A stretch of DNA of 64,000 nucleotides, taken from positions 1,260,001 through 1,324,000 of the forward strand of contig NZ_CP038145.1 in assembly GCF_004519515.1 (NCBI RefSeq), read 5' to 3'. Shown here piece by piece: positions 26,215 through 37,232 of this stretch. Positions within the stretch are counted from its first letter, which is position 1, and each line of letters opens with the position of its first letter. Both the position numbers and the translations under genes were made by a program. Origin of the DNA: Actinobacillus indolicus. GTDB lineage: Bacteria; Pseudomonadota; Gammaproteobacteria; Enterobacterales; Pasteurellaceae. Under the pieces are notes generated by a model. That model saw nothing but the letters and a program-made list of their open reading frames with translations, made no database searches and was not told where the DNA came from.

Positions 26215-28167
26215 ATGATTGGTAAATTAGGCAAACTCACGAAATCAAAACGTTACGAAAAAGTGCGTAATGGGCAAGCAGAGTTAAATTTGTTTGTTCG
26301 TCGTGCTTTCGTGGCTTTTATTGGTGTTCTTGTCCTTACAGGTGTATTACTGACTAACCTTTATCATTTACAAGTTGTTGACTATGATTCTTATCAAACA
26401 CGTTCGAATGGCAATCGTATTAAATTATTACCTGTACCGCCTACACGTGGATTAATTTACGATCGTAATGGTAAAGTCTTAGCCGAAAATTTAACTTACT
26501 TTGGCTTATACATTGTGCCAGAGAAGGTAGATAATTTAGAACAAACATTAGAAGAGCTTAAGCAACTCGTTGGCTTGAGTGATGAAGATATTGAGAATTT
26601 CCGTAAAGAAAAAAAACGAGCCTCACGTTATACCCCAATTTTATTAAAGCCCGATTTAACAGAAGAGCAAATTGCACGTTTTGCTGTGAATCAACACCGT
26701 TTCCCAAGTATGGATGTTCACGCATATTTCAAACGTAATTATCCTTATGGTGATGTCTTGACCCATATTTTAGGCTATGTTGCGAAAATTAACGATAAAG
26801 ATAAAAAGCGTTTAGAAGATGAAGGAAAATATGGAAATTACGCGGGAACATCTGATATTGGTAAATTAGGGATTGAAAAATTTTATGAAGAACAACTTCA
26901 TGGCATAACCGGTTTTGAAGAAGTTGAAATCAACAACCGTGGTAAAGTCATCCGTAAATTGCGTGATCAGCCTGCTGTTGCTGGCGGAAGTATTCGATTA
27001 ACCATTGATATTGAATTACAGCGCTTTGTGGCAAATTTATTGGGTAATCAGAAAGGGGCGGTAGTTGTCATGGATCCGAAAGATAGCAGTATTTTAGCTA
27101 TGGTGACGAACCCAAGTTATGATAATAATTTATTTGTCGATGGAATTTCGGGAAAGGATTATAAGCAACTTCTAGAAGATCCTGATCGTCCGCTATATAG
27201 CCGTGCAACTCAAGGAACTTATCCCCCCGCATCAACCATTAAGCCTTTTATGGCAGTCGCAGGGCTAAGTGAAGGTAAAATTACCCCAAGTACAACTATT
27301 TTTGACCCTGGTTTTTGGATTTTACCTGGCTCAACACAACGTTTCCGTGACTGGAAAAAGAGTGGTCATGGCAGAACGGATGTGCATAAAGCGATTGTAG
27401 AATCTTCAGACACATTCTTTTATCAACTCGCCTACGATATGGGGATTGATAAAATGTCTGACTGGATGAAAAAGTTTGGTTTTGGTGTTAAAACAGGGAT
27501 TGATTTAGCAGAAGAATCTGTCGGTATTATGCCTAGCAGAGAGTGGAAACAAAAACGTTATAAAAAACCTTGGTTACAAGGCGATACAATTTCCGTTGGC
27601 ATTGGACAAGGTTATTGGATTTCTACGCCATTACAATTAGCTAAAGCGACAGCCGTCTTAATCAATGATGGAAAAGTGAACACCCCTCACTTAATGAAAG
27701 AAGTGATGTCCACCAAAGTGACACCATATAAAGATCCGCTGTTGTATGAAGATATTACTGGTGTTTCTAGTCGATATTGGCAACTGGCTAAGTTAGGTAT
27801 GTATAACGTTATTAATGCAAGCAACGGAACAGGTAAAAAAGCCTTTGCAGGAACAGCATATCGTGCAGCTGGAAAAACGGGTACAGCACAAGTCTTCAGT
27901 TTAAATGGGCAAAACTACAATGCAAAAGGATTGAAAAAAGATCTTCATGACCATGGTTGGTTTATTGGTTATGCACCTTATGAAAATCCAAAAGTGATTA
28001 TTTCAATTATTTTAGAGAATGCGGGCGGTGGCGGTAGTACTGCAGCACCAGTTGCTCGTAAGATCATGGATTATGCATTGTTGCATTTGCTTAAATCTAC
28101 AGATTCGCAAAATGTGGAAACAAAATCACCGCTTGCTATTGAAGCTACAGAGGGATTAAGTGAATAA
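26215..28167 (+). CDS. mrdA: Penicillin-binding protein 2 (elongasome transpeptidase)
   Basis: 650 residues. PBP2 cross-links peptidoglycan for side-wall growth with RodA. One TM segment (about 28-52) anchors a pedestal domain and the transpeptidase. The active Ser340 is in ASTIKPF, followed by SSD and the KTGTAQ motif (about 555-560). It overlaps rodA by 8 bases. Confidence 0.97.
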   Translation: MIGKLGKLTKSKRYEKVRNGQAELNLFVRRAFVAFIGVLVLTGVLLTNLYHLQVVDYDSYQTRSNGNRIKLLPVPPTRGLIYDRNGKVLAENLTYFGLYIVPEKVDNLEQTLEELKQLVGLSDEDIENFRKEKKRASRYTPILLKPDLTEEQIARFAVNQHRFPSMDVHAYFKRNYPYGDVLTHILGYVAKINDKDKKRLEDEGKYGNYAGTSDIGKLGIEKFYEEQLHGITGFEEVEINNRGKVIRKLRDQPAVAGGSIRLTIDIELQRFVANLLGNQKGAVVVMDPKDSSILAMVTNPSYDNNLFVDGISGKDYKQLLEDPDRPLYSRATQGTYPPASTIKPFMAVAGLSEGKITPSTTIFDPGFWILPGSTQRFRDWKKSGHGRTDVHKAIVESSDTFFYQLAYDMGIDKMSDWMKKFGFGVKTGIDLAEESVGIMPSREWKQKRYKKPWLQGDTISVGIGQGYWISTPLQLAKATAVLINDGKVNTPHLMKEVMSTKVTPYKDPLLYEDITGVSSRYWQLAKLGMYNVINASNGTGKKAFAGTAYRAAGKTGTAQVFSLNGQNYNAKGLKKDLHDHGWFIGYAPYENPKVIISIILENAGGGGSTAAPVARKIMDYALLHLLKSTDSQNVETKSPLAIEATEGLSE

Positions 28168-29287
28168 ATCATCATTTTTAAGCCGTTTTTGGAAAATTTT
28201 TGCCTTAGATATATGGCTCCTAGTTGGTCTGTTTGCTATTACAGGCTATGGTTTACTGGTTCTTTATAGTGCTAGTGGTGGCAGTGAGCGAATGTTTACC
28301 AATAGAATTATCCAAGTTTGTCTAGGGCTTGGTGTTATGTTCGTAATGGCAATGTTTCCACCTCGGTTTTATGAGAAACTTTCTCCATATCTCTATGTGG
28401 TTTGTATTATTTTGTTAGTACTCGTGGATTTAGTGGGTGAAACGAGTAAAGGTGCACAACGTTGGTTGAATTTAGGTTTCGTTCGGTTTCAGCCTTCAGA
28501 AATCGCAAAACTTGCGGTGCCATTGATGGTGGCGGCTTATTTAGGTAAACGCTCACTTCCACCCGATTTTAGAGATACGGCTATTGCTCTTGCGATGATT
28601 ATTGTTCCAACTTTGTTGGTTGCAGCTCAACCCGATTTAGGAACCTCTATCTTAGTGTGTGCCGCTGGGGTATTTGTACTTTTCCTTGCTGGATTAAGTT
28701 GGAAACTTATTGGTGCTGGCGTGGTCTTTTTAGCAGGCTTTATTCCAATTATGTGGTTTTACTTAATGCATGACTATCAGAAAACTCGAGTGATGACATT
28801 AATTGACCCAGAGAAAGATCCGTTAGGAGCTGGTTATCATATTATTCAGTCTAAGATTGCGATCGGCTCAGGTGGCATTGAAGGAAAAGGCTGGATGGAA
28901 GGTACTCAATCACAATTAGAGTTTTTGCCTGAACCGCATACCGATTTTATTTTTGCGGTATTAAGTGAAGAACACGGTATGATTGGGGTATTAATTTTAT
29001 TGGTGATTTATCTTTTTATTATTGCTCGAGGCTTAATGATTGGAGCAAAGTCGGGTACTGCATTTGGACGAATTTTATCTGGCGGAACATCGCTACTTTT
29101 TTTCGTTTATGTTTTTGTGAACATTGGTATGGTGAGCGGTATTTTACCTGTCGTAGGTGTACCATTACCCCTTTTTAGCTACGGTGGAACATCTTATGTG
29201 ACGCTTATGGCGGCTTTTGGATTAATGATGTCGAGTTATGTTCATCGTGAACGTCGAGACAAAAATAATCCTTATACTAAATTATAG
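28160..29287 (+). CDS. mrdB: Rod-shape peptidoglycan polymerase RodA
   Basis: 375 residues from GTG 28160, inside the end of mrdA. RodA is a SEDS glycosyltransferase that polymerises lipid II. About ten TM helices. Family segments are [31 protein letters not shown] and [13 protein letters not shown]. Translational coupling to PBP2 fits their work as one complex. Confidence 0.97.
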   Translation: MNKSSFLSRFWKIFALDIWLLVGLFAITGYGLLVLYSASGGSERMFTNRIIQVCLGLGVMFVMAMFPPRFYEKLSPYLYVVCIILLVLVDLVGETSKGAQRWLNLGFVRFQPSEIAKLAVPLMVAAYLGKRSLPPDFRDTAIALAMIIVPTLLVAAQPDLGTSILVCAAGVFVLFLAGLSWKLIGAGVVFLAGFIPIMWFYLMHDYQKTRVMTLIDPEKDPLGAGYHIIQSKIAIGSGGIEGKGWMEGTQSQLEFLPEPHTDFIFAVLSEEHGMIGVLILLVIYLFIIARGLMIGAKSGTAFGRILSGGTSLLFFVYVFVNIGMVSGILPVVGVPLPLFSYGGTSYVTLMAAFGLMMSSYVHRERRDKNNPYTKL

Positions 29288-29335
29288 TGTGGATTTAGTT
29301 GATAAATTTACATTGTATTATTAAGAGGAACTTCT

Positions 29336-30316
29336 ATGAAACTAACCAAAATTGCAACAATATTATTGGCTAGTCTAGTGGCATTTAGCCCGTTAGATTC
29401 AATTGCTGCACCACAAAAAACAAAAAGTGTGGTAGCTCAAAAAACACAAAAGAAAGCCGTAGCTAAAGTTGTAAAAAAATCAGCAACAAAGAAAAAAGCT
29501 ACCGCTAAAACTGTGAATGAAACACAAAAATTATATGGCGTAAAAGGTGCAGTTTTAAAACCTGTTAAGGTATCAACTAGCCAGAGAACTTATCGAGAAA
29601 AAGGTAAAACCCATAAAATTATTGGAAAAGAAGCCTCTAAACAATATAGTCAAACAGGGGTAGCTAGTTACTATGGCGGTGAATTCCATGGAAGAAAAAC
29701 AGCCAATGGCGAGATTTTTAATAAACATGCTTATACCGCTGCACACAAAACTTTAGCGTTAGGTTCTTATGCATTAGTCACAAATTTACGTAATGGAAAA
29801 AAAGTGATCGTAAGAATCAATGATCGTGGTCCATTTAGTAAAAGTCGTATTATTGACTTATCAAAAGGCGCTGCAAAAGAGATTGGTATGATTCAATCTG
29901 GTACAGCTCGTGTTAAAGTTGAGGCAATGCAAGTTGATAGCCAAGGTTATATTATCGGTAAAGGGGCTGAAGCTCTTTATCATTTGGCAAAAAGAGAAGG
30001 CTTAAATTTAAAAGTAAAAAAATCAGGTGATTCATTAGCCATAAAAGCGACACCGGCTACACAGGTAGAACAGACAACCAAACCGGCAACACAAGCGGTC
30101 ATATCCCAACCGAAATTTGCAGTAAAAGTTCTGCAATTAAAAACAGAAAAAGAAGCGAAGAAAGTGGCAAATGCGGTGAAAGCAAAAAGCCATATTATAG
30201 AAAAAGGCAATCGCTTTAATGTTGTGATTGATGTTGCATCGGCAAATGAATCAATAAAAGTAAGACAGCAGCTCAACCGTTTGGGCTATCGTGTGATAAG
30301 TTATTCAGAAAAATAG
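29336..30316 (+). CDS. rlpA: Septal-ring lytic transglycosylase RlpA
   Basis: 326 residues with a signal peptide (cleavage near SIAA). A Lys/Ala-rich linker leads to a double-psi beta-barrel (about 105-200: [21 protein letters not shown] and VRINDRGPF with the catalytic Asp). A C-terminal SPOR domain follows (about 255-326) that binds denuded glycan at the septum. No lipobox Cys is seen, so it may be soluble in the periplasm, unlike the E. coli lipoprotein. Confidence 0.94.
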   Translation: MKLTKIATILLASLVAFSPLDSIAAPQKTKSVVAQKTQKKAVAKVVKKSATKKKATAKTVNETQKLYGVKGAVLKPVKVSTSQRTYREKGKTHKIIGKEASKQYSQTGVASYYGGEFHGRKTANGEIFNKHAYTAAHKTLALGSYALVTNLRNGKKVIVRINDRGPFSKSRIIDLSKGAAKEIGMIQSGTARVKVEAMQVDSQGYIIGKGAEALYHLAKREGLNLKVKKSGDSLAIKATPATQVEQTTKPATQAVISQPKFAVKVLQLKTEKEAKKVANAVKAKSHIIEKGNRFNVVIDVASANESIKVRQQLNRLGYRVISYSEK

Positions 30317-30328
30317 ATAGGATTTTAT

Positions 30329-31510
30329 ATGTTGAAAAGTAAATTACTTAAAACAGCAAGTTTATGTGCACTTGCTTTTTCTAGCTTAAATGTTGCTTAT
30401 GCTAACGATATCGATTTTGGTATTCCTGCACCTCAGTTAAATGCGCAAACATTCATTCTAATGGATTATAATTCAGGTGCTGTATTGACCAGCTTAAATC
30501 CAGATCAACGCCAATATCCTGCGAGTTTAACAAAAATGATGACGAGCTACGTTGTCGGTGAGGCATTAAAATCTGGAAAAATTAAAAATGAAGATTTAGT
30601 GACAGTAACAGAGAGTTCTTGGGGGCAAAAATTCCCAGGATCATCGAAGATGTTTCTCAATTTAAATCAACAAGTTTCAGTCTCTGATCTTAATAAGGGA
30701 ATTATTGTTGTATCAGGTAATGATGCCTGTGTGGCAATTGCGGAACATATTTCAGGTTCACAACAAGCCTTTATTGATGTGATGAATAAATATGTGCAAC
30801 AGTTTGGTTTAAAAAACACTCACTTTGCAACGGTACATGGTTTAGACCATCCAGAGCAATATTCTTCAGCACGTGACATGGCGATTATTGGTGCTCATAT
30901 CATTCGTGATTTACCTGAAGAATATAAGATCTATGCAGAGAAAGATTTCACCTTCAATAAAATTAAGCAACCTAACCGTAATGGTTTATTGTGGGATAAA
31001 TCTATCAATGTAGATGGGATGAAAACAGGCCATACCGATAAAGCTGGCTATAATTTAGTTGCGTCCGCTTACAATACTAATACGCGTCTTATTTCAGTTG
31101 TGATGGGTGTGCCAACCATGAAAGGCCGTGAAGTAGAAAGCAAAAATCTATTACAATGGGGTTTTGCCAACTTTGAGACCGTTAAGCCACTTTCAGCGGG
31201 GCAGAATGTATTAGAGCAAAGTGTTTATTATGGTGATGTGGGTAAAATTCAGCTAGGTACATTAAATGATAGCTATATTACTGTGCCAAAAGGAAAAGCC
31301 GCAGAGCTTAAGGCCCGTTATACGTTGGATAAAAACAATTTAGAAGCACCATTAGCTAAAGGTCAAATTGTAGGGAAAGTAATTTATCAATTAAATGATA
31401 AAGATATTGCTTCTATTGATCTGCAAGTCATGCAAGATGTTGAAGAAGCAGGTATTTTTGGCAAAGCGTGGGATTGGATAGTCTTAACGGTGAAAGGGCT
31501 ATTCAACTAA
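30329..31510 (+). CDS. dacA: D-alanyl-D-alanine carboxypeptidase (PBP5/6 type)
   Basis: 393 residues with a signal peptide (cleavage after AYA). It removes the terminal D-Ala of pentapeptides. Active Ser66 and Lys69 are in ASLTKMM, then SGNDACVA and the KTGHTD motif. A PBP5_C domain and a C-terminal amphipathic helix (KAWDWIVLTVKGLF) for membrane binding follow. It lies 12 bases after rlpA. Confidence 0.96.
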   Translation: MLKSKLLKTASLCALAFSSLNVAYANDIDFGIPAPQLNAQTFILMDYNSGAVLTSLNPDQRQYPASLTKMMTSYVVGEALKSGKIKNEDLVTVTESSWGQKFPGSSKMFLNLNQQVSVSDLNKGIIVVSGNDACVAIAEHISGSQQAFIDVMNKYVQQFGLKNTHFATVHGLDHPEQYSSARDMAIIGAHIIRDLPEEYKIYAEKDFTFNKIKQPNRNGLLWDKSINVDGMKTGHTDKAGYNLVASAYNTNTRLISVVMGVPTMKGREVESKNLLQWGFANFETVKPLSAGQNVLEQSVYYGDVGKIQLGTLNDSYITVPKGKAAELKARYTLDKNNLEAPLAKGQIVGKVIYQLNDKDIASIDLQVMQDVEEAGIFGKAWDWIVLTVKGLFN

Positions 31511-31562
31511 TTTCCGCCTCTTGTAATTTAAATAATGATCCCCATTTAGGAGACATCTTACA

Positions 31563-31603
31563 AGCGGTGGGATTTTGCAAAAAATTTGCAAGATCGCACC
31601 GCT
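31563..31603 (+). terminator. Inverted pair of uptake signals after dacA
   Basis: AGCGGTGGGATTTTGCAAA faces its imperfect complement ending in GCACCGCT, pairing at 17 of 19 positions. It lies 23 bp before ybeD and may act as a partial terminator. Confidence 0.65.
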
Positions 31604-31625
31604 ATCACATTCATAAGGATACGAA

Positions 31626-31925
31626 ATGGCAGAAACAAAAAACGTAAATTTAGCCGATATTCCACAACAAAAATTAAAAGACTTACTTGAATTTCCTTGT
31701 TCATTTACTTTCAAAGTGGTGGGGGCGGCTCGTGAAGGTCTAATCGATGATGTCGTGAGCGAAGTGCAAAAAGTGGTTAAAGGGGACTATAACCCGTCTC
31801 TCAAAGAAAGTGGTAAAGGGACTTATCATTCGGTATCCGTCACCATTCAAGCCGAAAATATCGAACAAGTCGAGACATTGTACGCTGACTTAGCCAAAAT
31901 TGAAGGCGTGAGAATGGTGTTGTAA
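31626..31925 (+). CDS. ybeD: DUF493 family protein YbeD
   Basis: 99 residues, an ACT-like alpha-beta fold. Typical segments are [19 protein letters not shown] and [16 protein letters not shown]. In E. coli the gene sits between dacA and lipB. Here a toxin-antitoxin pair separates it from lipB. The biochemical role is unknown. Confidence 0.93.
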   Translation: MAETKNVNLADIPQQKLKDLLEFPCSFTFKVVGAAREGLIDDVVSEVQKVVKGDYNPSLKESGKGTYHSVSVTIQAENIEQVETLYADLAKIEGVRMVL

Positions 31926-31945
31926 TAAAAATTTAGGGGAATGAA

Positions 31946-32131
31946 ATGACACTCTTTCAACGTAAGAGCCAAGCCCTACAAGATGCGGTTGATTCATTTG
32001 CGTTAGAATTTTTATCTCCAACCCAAGAAAATCTTGAACAGATGTCTGCTTGGTTAGCAGGGGAAATTAATGATAAACAGTTAATGGAGTCGGCTTATGA
32101 AATATGGGAGCGGACGAGATCCCTATCTTAA
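31946..32131 (+). CDS. VbhA-like antitoxin for the Fic protein
   Basis: 61 residues, GGGGAATG ribosome-binding site. The size, position before a Fic gene and pattern DAVDSFALEFLSPTQENLEQMSAW resemble VbhA/FicA antitoxins. Their inhibitory helix carries S/T-x-x-x-E-G/N, whose Glu blocks ATP binding. Here it reads S-F-A-L-E-F: Ser and Glu are kept, and the small residue is Phe. The end overlaps fic by 35 bases in another frame. Confidence 0.78.
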   Translation: MTLFQRKSQALQDAVDSFALEFLSPTQENLEQMSAWLAGEINDKQLMESAYEIWERTRSLS

Positions 32132-32684
32132 TCAAGCAGGTATCTTAAAAAATAAGCTTGGGGCAAAGACAGAAGAAGAGCTTGATCTAGCGGAAACCAT
32201 TTTTGTTCTACGAAAACTGACCTTGTTGTTACAAAAACCGCTCGAAGGAAAATTTGATTTAGCACATTTAAAGGCTATTCATAAATTTTTATTTGAGGAC
32301 GTCTATGAGTGGGCAGGTGAGTTGAGAACAATCTCAATCAGTAAAGGATCTTCTATGTTTGCGTTACCTTTGCGGATTGAGCTTGAAGCGAATAAACTCT
32401 TTGCTCAACTAAAAGCAGAGAACTATTTGCGAGAACTGGCGTTAGAGCCATTTATTCAGCGTTTAGCTTTTTATTGGGGTGAAATTAATATGTTACACCC
32501 TTTTAGAGAAGGCAATGGCAGAACGCAAAGGGCTTTTTTGATATTACTTGCTCGACAAGCTGGCTATCAAATACATTTTGGTCAGTTAAGCCCCGAAGAA
32601 AACATTGAAGCATCCATTAAATCACAACGTTGTGATTATAGCTTGCTTGAACAGATTATTAGACAACGGATAAAACAGTTATAA
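32097..32684 (+). CDS. fic: Fic-domain adenylyltransferase (toxin)
   Basis: 195 residues. The motif HPFREGNGRTQR begins at His134 and fits the active consensus HxFx(D/E)GNGRxxR, so AMP transfer to a target protein is expected. The N-terminal DPYLNQAGILKNKLG is common in class I Fic toxins such as VbhT and FicT. It overlaps the antitoxin and ends 3 bases before lipB. Targets (for instance gyrase in FicT) cannot be read from sequence. Confidence 0.93.
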   Translation: MKYGSGRDPYLNQAGILKNKLGAKTEEELDLAETIFVLRKLTLLLQKPLEGKFDLAHLKAIHKFLFEDVYEWAGELRTISISKGSSMFALPLRIELEANKLFAQLKAENYLRELALEPFIQRLAFYWGEINMLHPFREGNGRTQRAFLILLARQAGYQIHFGQLSPEENIEASIKSQRCDYSLLEQIIRQRIKQL

Positions 32685-32687
32685 CCT

Positions 32688-33344
32688 ATGCCCCAACTTA
32701 TCATTCGCCAACTTGGTGTGCAAGATTACCAAGAAATTTGGCACAAAATGCAGGATTTTACCGATAAGCGTGATGAACAGACCGCTGATGAAATTTGGCT
32801 GGTTCAGCACCCATCGGTGTTTACTCAAGGTTCTGCTGGGAAACCTGAGCATCTGCTCAATCCAACGAATATCCCCGTGGTACAATCGGATCGTGGTGGG
32901 CAGATTACCTATCACGGTTTAGGACAGCAAATTATGTATGTGCTGATTGACATTAAACGCCACAAAGCAAAAGGTAACGATTTGAGCGTACGAGATTTGG
33001 TGACGGCATTGGAACAATGTGTAGTGAAAACCCTTGCAGATTATGGGATTGATGCCTATCCAAAACCAGATGCCCCCGGGGTGTATGTGAGCGGTAAGAA
33101 AATCTGTTCCCTCGGGTTACGCATTCGTAAAGGCTGTTCGTTTCACGGACTAGCGTTGAATATCCAGATGGATTTAACGCCGTTTCGCAACATCAACCCT
33201 TGTGGCTACGCAGGGTTGGAAATGTGTCAATTGGCTGATTTTGTCGCTGAAGCTGAAGCCGATTGCGACAAAGTTTCGCCTAAATTGGTCGATTACTTTA
33301 CCCAAATTCTCGGCTATAATAAGCAACAAATTATTAACAAATAG
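32688..33344 (+). CDS. lipB: Octanoyltransferase
   Basis: 218 residues. It moves octanoate from ACP to lipoyl domains. Motifs are [35 protein letters not shown] and the catalytic region [11 protein letters not shown] with the Cys, and Lys of [12 protein letters not shown]. No clear Shine-Dalgarno stands before ATG 32688, which is 3 bases after the fic stop, so translation may depend on fic. Confidence 0.97.
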   Translation: MPQLIIRQLGVQDYQEIWHKMQDFTDKRDEQTADEIWLVQHPSVFTQGSAGKPEHLLNPTNIPVVQSDRGGQITYHGLGQQIMYVLIDIKRHKAKGNDLSVRDLVTALEQCVVKTLADYGIDAYPKPDAPGVYVSGKKICSLGLRIRKGCSFHGLALNIQMDLTPFRNINPCGYAGLEMCQLADFVAEAEADCDKVSPKLVDYFTQILGYNKQQIINK

Positions 33345-33356
33345 GACAATTATCGA

Positions 33357-34319
33357 ATGGGTACACCTTTTAAAATGGAACGTGGCGTAAAGTATCGTGA
33401 TGCTGCTAAAACGTCCATTATTCCCGTTAAAAATATCGATCCCAACCAAGAATTACTGAAAAAACCTGAGTGGATGAAAATTAAACTGCCAGCCAACTCA
33501 GCGAAAATTGAAAGTATCAAAAACGGTATGCGTCGCCACGGGTTACACTCTGTGTGCGAAGAAGCCTCTTGCCCTAACTTGCACGAATGTTTTAATCACG
33601 GCACGGCAACCTTTATGATTATGGGGGCAATTTGTACTCGTCGTTGCCCATTCTGCGATGTGGCTCACGGCAAGCCGTTGCCTTTAGATAAAGACGAGCC
33701 GAAGAAACTGGCGGAAACCATTCAGGATATGAAGCTCAAATATGTGGTGATTACTTCTGTGGACCGTGATGATTTGCCTGATCGTGGTGCAGGACATTTT
33801 GCGGAATGTGTGAAAGAAATCCGTGCGTTAAACCCTGGGATTAAAATTGAGATTTTAGTGCCAGATTTTCGTGGTCGCATTGAACAAGCGATTGAAATTT
33901 TAAAAGAAAATCCACCAGATGTGTTTAACCATAACCTTGAGAACGTGCCACGCCTGTATAAAGAAATTCGTCCAGGTGCAGATTATGAATGGTCGCTCAA
34001 ATTGCTCAAGGAATTTAAGGCGGTTTTCCCAAATATTCCAACTAAATCAGGCATTATGGTCGGTTTAGGGGAAACCAACGAAGAGATTTTACAGGTGATG
34101 CAAGACTTGCGTGATCACGGGGTCACAATGCTGACATTAGGGCAGTATTTACAACCAAGTCGCCACCATTTACCAGTGGCACGTTATGTTCACCCAACGG
34201 AATTTGATATGTTCCGTAAAAAAGCCAACGAAATGGGCTTTGAACACGCTGCCTGTGGACCTTTCGTCCGCTCTTCCTACCACGCAGATTTACAAGCGAA
34301 AGGTGAGTTGGTGAAGTAA
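33357..34319 (+). CDS. lipA: Lipoyl synthase
   Basis: 320 residues, a radical-SAM enzyme that adds two sulfurs to the octanoyl chain. It has the radical cluster CTRRCPFCD and the auxiliary cluster [12 protein letters not shown]. It also has the conserved C-terminal RSSYHA. It lies 12 bases after lipB with a GGACAATT leader. Confidence 0.97.
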   Translation: MGTPFKMERGVKYRDAAKTSIIPVKNIDPNQELLKKPEWMKIKLPANSAKIESIKNGMRRHGLHSVCEEASCPNLHECFNHGTATFMIMGAICTRRCPFCDVAHGKPLPLDKDEPKKLAETIQDMKLKYVVITSVDRDDLPDRGAGHFAECVKEIRALNPGIKIEILVPDFRGRIEQAIEILKENPPDVFNHNLENVPRLYKEIRPGADYEWSLKLLKEFKAVFPNIPTKSGIMVGLGETNEEILQVMQDLRDHGVTMLTLGQYLQPSRHHLPVARYVHPTEFDMFRKKANEMGFEHAACGPFVRSSYHADLQAKGELVK

Positions 34320-34338
34320 AAGGATAAAAATTTTAAAA

Positions 34339-34394
34339 ATTGATCTGCCCTCAAAAGTGGAATTAACCTCCTACTCATTAAGGTGCAGATCAAT
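34339..34394. terminator. Long-loop inverted repeat between lipA and yjjW
   Basis: ATTGATCTGC (34339-34348) pairs with GCAGATCAAT (34385-34394), with a 36-base loop. It lies between convergent genes and may stop transcription from both sides, though no strong T-run follows. Confidence 0.45.
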
Positions 34395-34405
34395 AATCCT
34401 TTAGT

Positions 34406-35200
34406 CTAATAAATCTTCACCACCTTCTTAATCCCACAATACTCTGCAAATTTAGCCAATTCATCGACTTGTTCATTGGTAGGGACAAAAGGGGTTAATC
34501 CTTCAGGATCTCGGCTTCCTTTGGTATGCACTCGGATAATTTTGAAGGCGACATCAGGGTAAGGCATCAGTAAATCAGCAACCTGTTTGACTAATGCTTT
34601 GCTATCAAAGAACTCCGTCAAATAGACTAAACGCACTTCTTCCACCTTTCCAAGCGGTAACAATTTAGCTAGATTTTGCAAATTGCGATCTAGGTTCTCA
34701 CTTTTGATATGTTGATAGCTCGGAATAAGTTGGTTCGGTACTTTCCCTGCTTGGTTTTTACGTTCAAAACAGAGCGTCTGCAATCCTAAGCCTTGCCCTT
34801 TTAAATCAAACAGGAATTTATCCGTCACATCAATTAAAGGAAGCGTTGTTTCATAATCAAAAAAACCGCTACTGTCTAAATAGCACGTAAGCCCCTGTGT
34901 TTTGAGAGCCTTAAATAGCGGTACTAATTTTTTATGATGAATCGTCGGTTCTCCCCCCGAAATTGTGACACCACGAATAAAAGGCACTGCGTCCATCACT
35001 TGCTCGTAGAGATATTGTAGGCTCACTTGCTTTGCATCTGCCGTATAACGTGGAATGGTTTCGGGGTTATGGCAATAGAGGCAATTTAGCTTACAGCCCT
35101 GTAAGAAAATAGATGTTCGATTGCCTTGCCCTTCCACGTTTGAGAACGGAATAATACGGTGCAAAGGGACAAAAATCTCAGATAAAGCGGTCATTTCCAT
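34406..35200 (-). CDS. yjjW: YjjW-type glycyl-radical enzyme activase
   Basis: 264 residues. Radical-SAM protein with the cluster motif CKLNCLYC and the TISGGEPT motif of activases. It would generate the glycyl radical on the YjjI protein encoded just upstream (15-base gap, same strand). It lacks the extra ferredoxin-like Cys clusters of longer activases, so it is a short-form enzyme. Confidence 0.9.
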   Translation of the reverse strand: MEMTALSEIFVPLHRIIPFSNVEGQGNRTSIFLQGCKLNCLYCHNPETIPRYTADAKQVSLQYLYEQVMDAVPFIRGVTISGGEPTIHHKKLVPLFKALKTQGLTCYLDSSGFFDYETTLPLIDVTDKFLFDLKGQGLGLQTLCFERKNQAGKVPNQLIPSYQHIKSENLDRNLQNLAKLLPLGKVEEVRLVYLTEFFDSKALVKQVADLLMPYPDVAFKIIRVHTKGSRDPEGLTPFVPTNEQVDELAKFAEYCGIKKVVKIY

Positions 35201-35215
35201 TGAATTTTTTACAAA

Positions 35216-36754
35216 TTAGCCCTTCACATCTTGTTCATCACGTAATTGGCGATCAAACACATTAGCACATTCATCCGTACCTGAACCGTACCACGTGGTA
35301 TCTCTTAACACCGCTTCACCTTTGCGGAAACGTTCTACTTCGCTTTTCTTCACCAAATAGCCTGTTACTCGAATCAAATCGGTGTTTTTCAAATAAGTGG
35401 TAATGTATCGATAGTTAAGGGCAAATGCACCGTCAATAATATCGACAACCGCATCAAGATGATCGACATAGGTTTGGTCAAAGGCAAACAGATCGCCCGT
35501 ACCCGATGGGAAGTATTGATGGAACGGAGCAGACTGCTTTAAGTGAGCAAGCAATGTTGGCTCTTCGCCGACACGCACTCGGTGAGCTGGTGCATTTGCC
35601 TTATCTTCTTCGTGCATACTTGCCCCAACTTGTGCGTGGAGCAAATAGCGGTTGCCTGTGCGTTCTGCATAAAGGCCTTGGTGAGCATTAGTTACTTCAC
35701 GCAATTTTTCCATAATTTGTGTCGCAATTTCATCGCCACGTTTGCTCTTACCAAAGGTTTCATCTAAACCTTCTTGTTTAAGTAGATGATTGGTCGCATC
35801 TGCAAGCCCAACAATCGCAAACATTCCCGTGAAGTTAGTCCGCTCAATAAAGCCTTCTTTTACTAAGAAATCCGTTTCAAAAAAGTTGCTTTGTTCCACA
35901 AGGAATTTATGGCGTTTATCCATTGTGGATAGGGCAAGTTTGGCAACTTTTGGTAATAGGTGATTGACCATTTCGTCCACCGTTTTACAAGCTCGCCCGA
36001 TAGTGCCTAAACGTAGGCGAGTTAAGGTGTAAGCCCCGCCACATTCAGGCAATGCGTTGTAGCAACTGGCCACGCCATACTGCTCACCTAAATCTGAAAT
36101 ATAGTAAGCGTCATTTGCAAAAGACGGTTTGGATACTAACAAACAGGCTTTCGCAGCAAGCTCTGCAAATTCTCGAGATGTTTTGTTTTTATCATAACGA
36201 ATCGTCATATTTGGCGTTGGATTTTCAAGCTCAATCACCGCCTTGAGAATTAAGCGACCTGCTTTGGTATCATAAGGACCGATATTGGCGTGACAGAATG
36301 AATCTGGCACGGTTTTATCAATATGATTTAAGAATCGTTTAATCTTGATGTAATCTTGTTCTTCATTGGTAATAAACGGATCTAACAACTCATCTAAACG
36401 CCCGATATAGACAGGGAAGGTAGTAATCGACGGCACGTGTGAGTAGATGATTAACAAGCCATCAAGTGCTTCATCAAGATCCTTAGGCGGTGGCAAATCT
36501 AAAAATTGGCAACCTTTTTTAATATACACACTGTAATCGGGCAAAATATAACGTGGACGATAAATCGCATAGCCTTCGTTCAGATCGCAGATCATCTGAT
36601 TATTAATGTGATCCCACTCTTCTTGCGTATAGCCGAGCAGATCCATCGGGTTAAACAGACGTTCCGCAATGTTGCCAATAATCATCAATTTTTGTTGGTA
36701 AGTTAAACCGTTTGATTTCACGGTATCTAAAATATCTTGTAATGTCGCTTGCAT
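35216..36754 (-). CDS. yjjI: YjjI-family glycyl-radical enzyme
   Basis: 512 residues, near the length of E. coli YjjI. The glycyl-radical site is seen in RVTGY (Gly465). A Cys-containing VASCYNALPECGG segment (about 230-242) may hold the thiyl residue. The substrate of this family is not established. With YjjW it forms a two-gene anaerobic operon. Confidence 0.9.
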   Translation of the reverse strand: MQATLQDILDTVKSNGLTYQQKLMIIGNIAERLFNPMDLLGYTQEEWDHINNQMICDLNEGYAIYRPRYILPDYSVYIKKGCQFLDLPPPKDLDEALDGLLIIYSHVPSITTFPVYIGRLDELLDPFITNEEQDYIKIKRFLNHIDKTVPDSFCHANIGPYDTKAGRLILKAVIELENPTPNMTIRYDKNKTSREFAELAAKACLLVSKPSFANDAYYISDLGEQYGVASCYNALPECGGAYTLTRLRLGTIGRACKTVDEMVNHLLPKVAKLALSTMDKRHKFLVEQSNFFETDFLVKEGFIERTNFTGMFAIVGLADATNHLLKQEGLDETFGKSKRGDEIATQIMEKLREVTNAHQGLYAERTGNRYLLHAQVGASMHEEDKANAPAHRVRVGEEPTLLAHLKQSAPFHQYFPSGTGDLFAFDQTYVDHLDAVVDIIDGAFALNYRYITTYLKNTDLIRVTGYLVKKSEVERFRKGEAVLRDTTWYGSGTDECANVFDRQLRDEQDVKG

Positions 36755-36888
36755 CGCTAATTCCCCATTCGCAATTTGGCTAAAAAATCAGTATGATTGT
36801 AGCACTTTGCTTAATATAAAAATGCGAGATACTTAGCATTTTCTTGATCTGCAATCTCGTCAATAACCAAATGCATAAGGAGTGAGCA

Positions 36889-37227
36889 ATGACAATCACG
36901 ATTTACCATAACCCTAAATGCAGTAAATCCCGTGAAACCTTAGCGATCATTCAGGAAGCGGGCATTGAGCCGAACATCATTGAATACTTGAAATCTCCGC
37001 TCAATGTCGAACAAATTACCCAGCTGATTACCGAAAGTGGACTGTCTGTAAGAGATGCCATTCGTAGCGATGTGGATGCTTACCAACAGATTACGCCAGA
37101 GATGAGTGACAACGATATTTTCGCGTTGATTGCCCAATACCCTAATCTGCTAAATCGACCTTTTGTAAGCAGCCAGAAAGGCACAAAACTTTGCAGACCA
37201 CCTGAATTAGTCAACACATTATTATAG
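36889..37227 (+). CDS. arsC: ArsC-family arsenate reductase (glutaredoxin type)
   Basis: 112 residues. The N-terminal [13 protein letters not shown] carries the ArsC Cys motif, and [17 protein letters not shown] near the end has the conserved Arg. Proteins of this type (also called YfgD) may reduce arsenate, but no arsB or arsR lies nearby, so the physiological role is unclear. It is 5 bases before aroQ. Confidence 0.9.
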   Translation: MTITIYHNPKCSKSRETLAIIQEAGIEPNIIEYLKSPLNVEQITQLITESGLSVRDAIRSDVDAYQQITPEMSDNDIFALIAQYPNLLNRPFVSSQKGTKLCRPPELVNTLL

Positions 37228-37232
37228 GAAAA

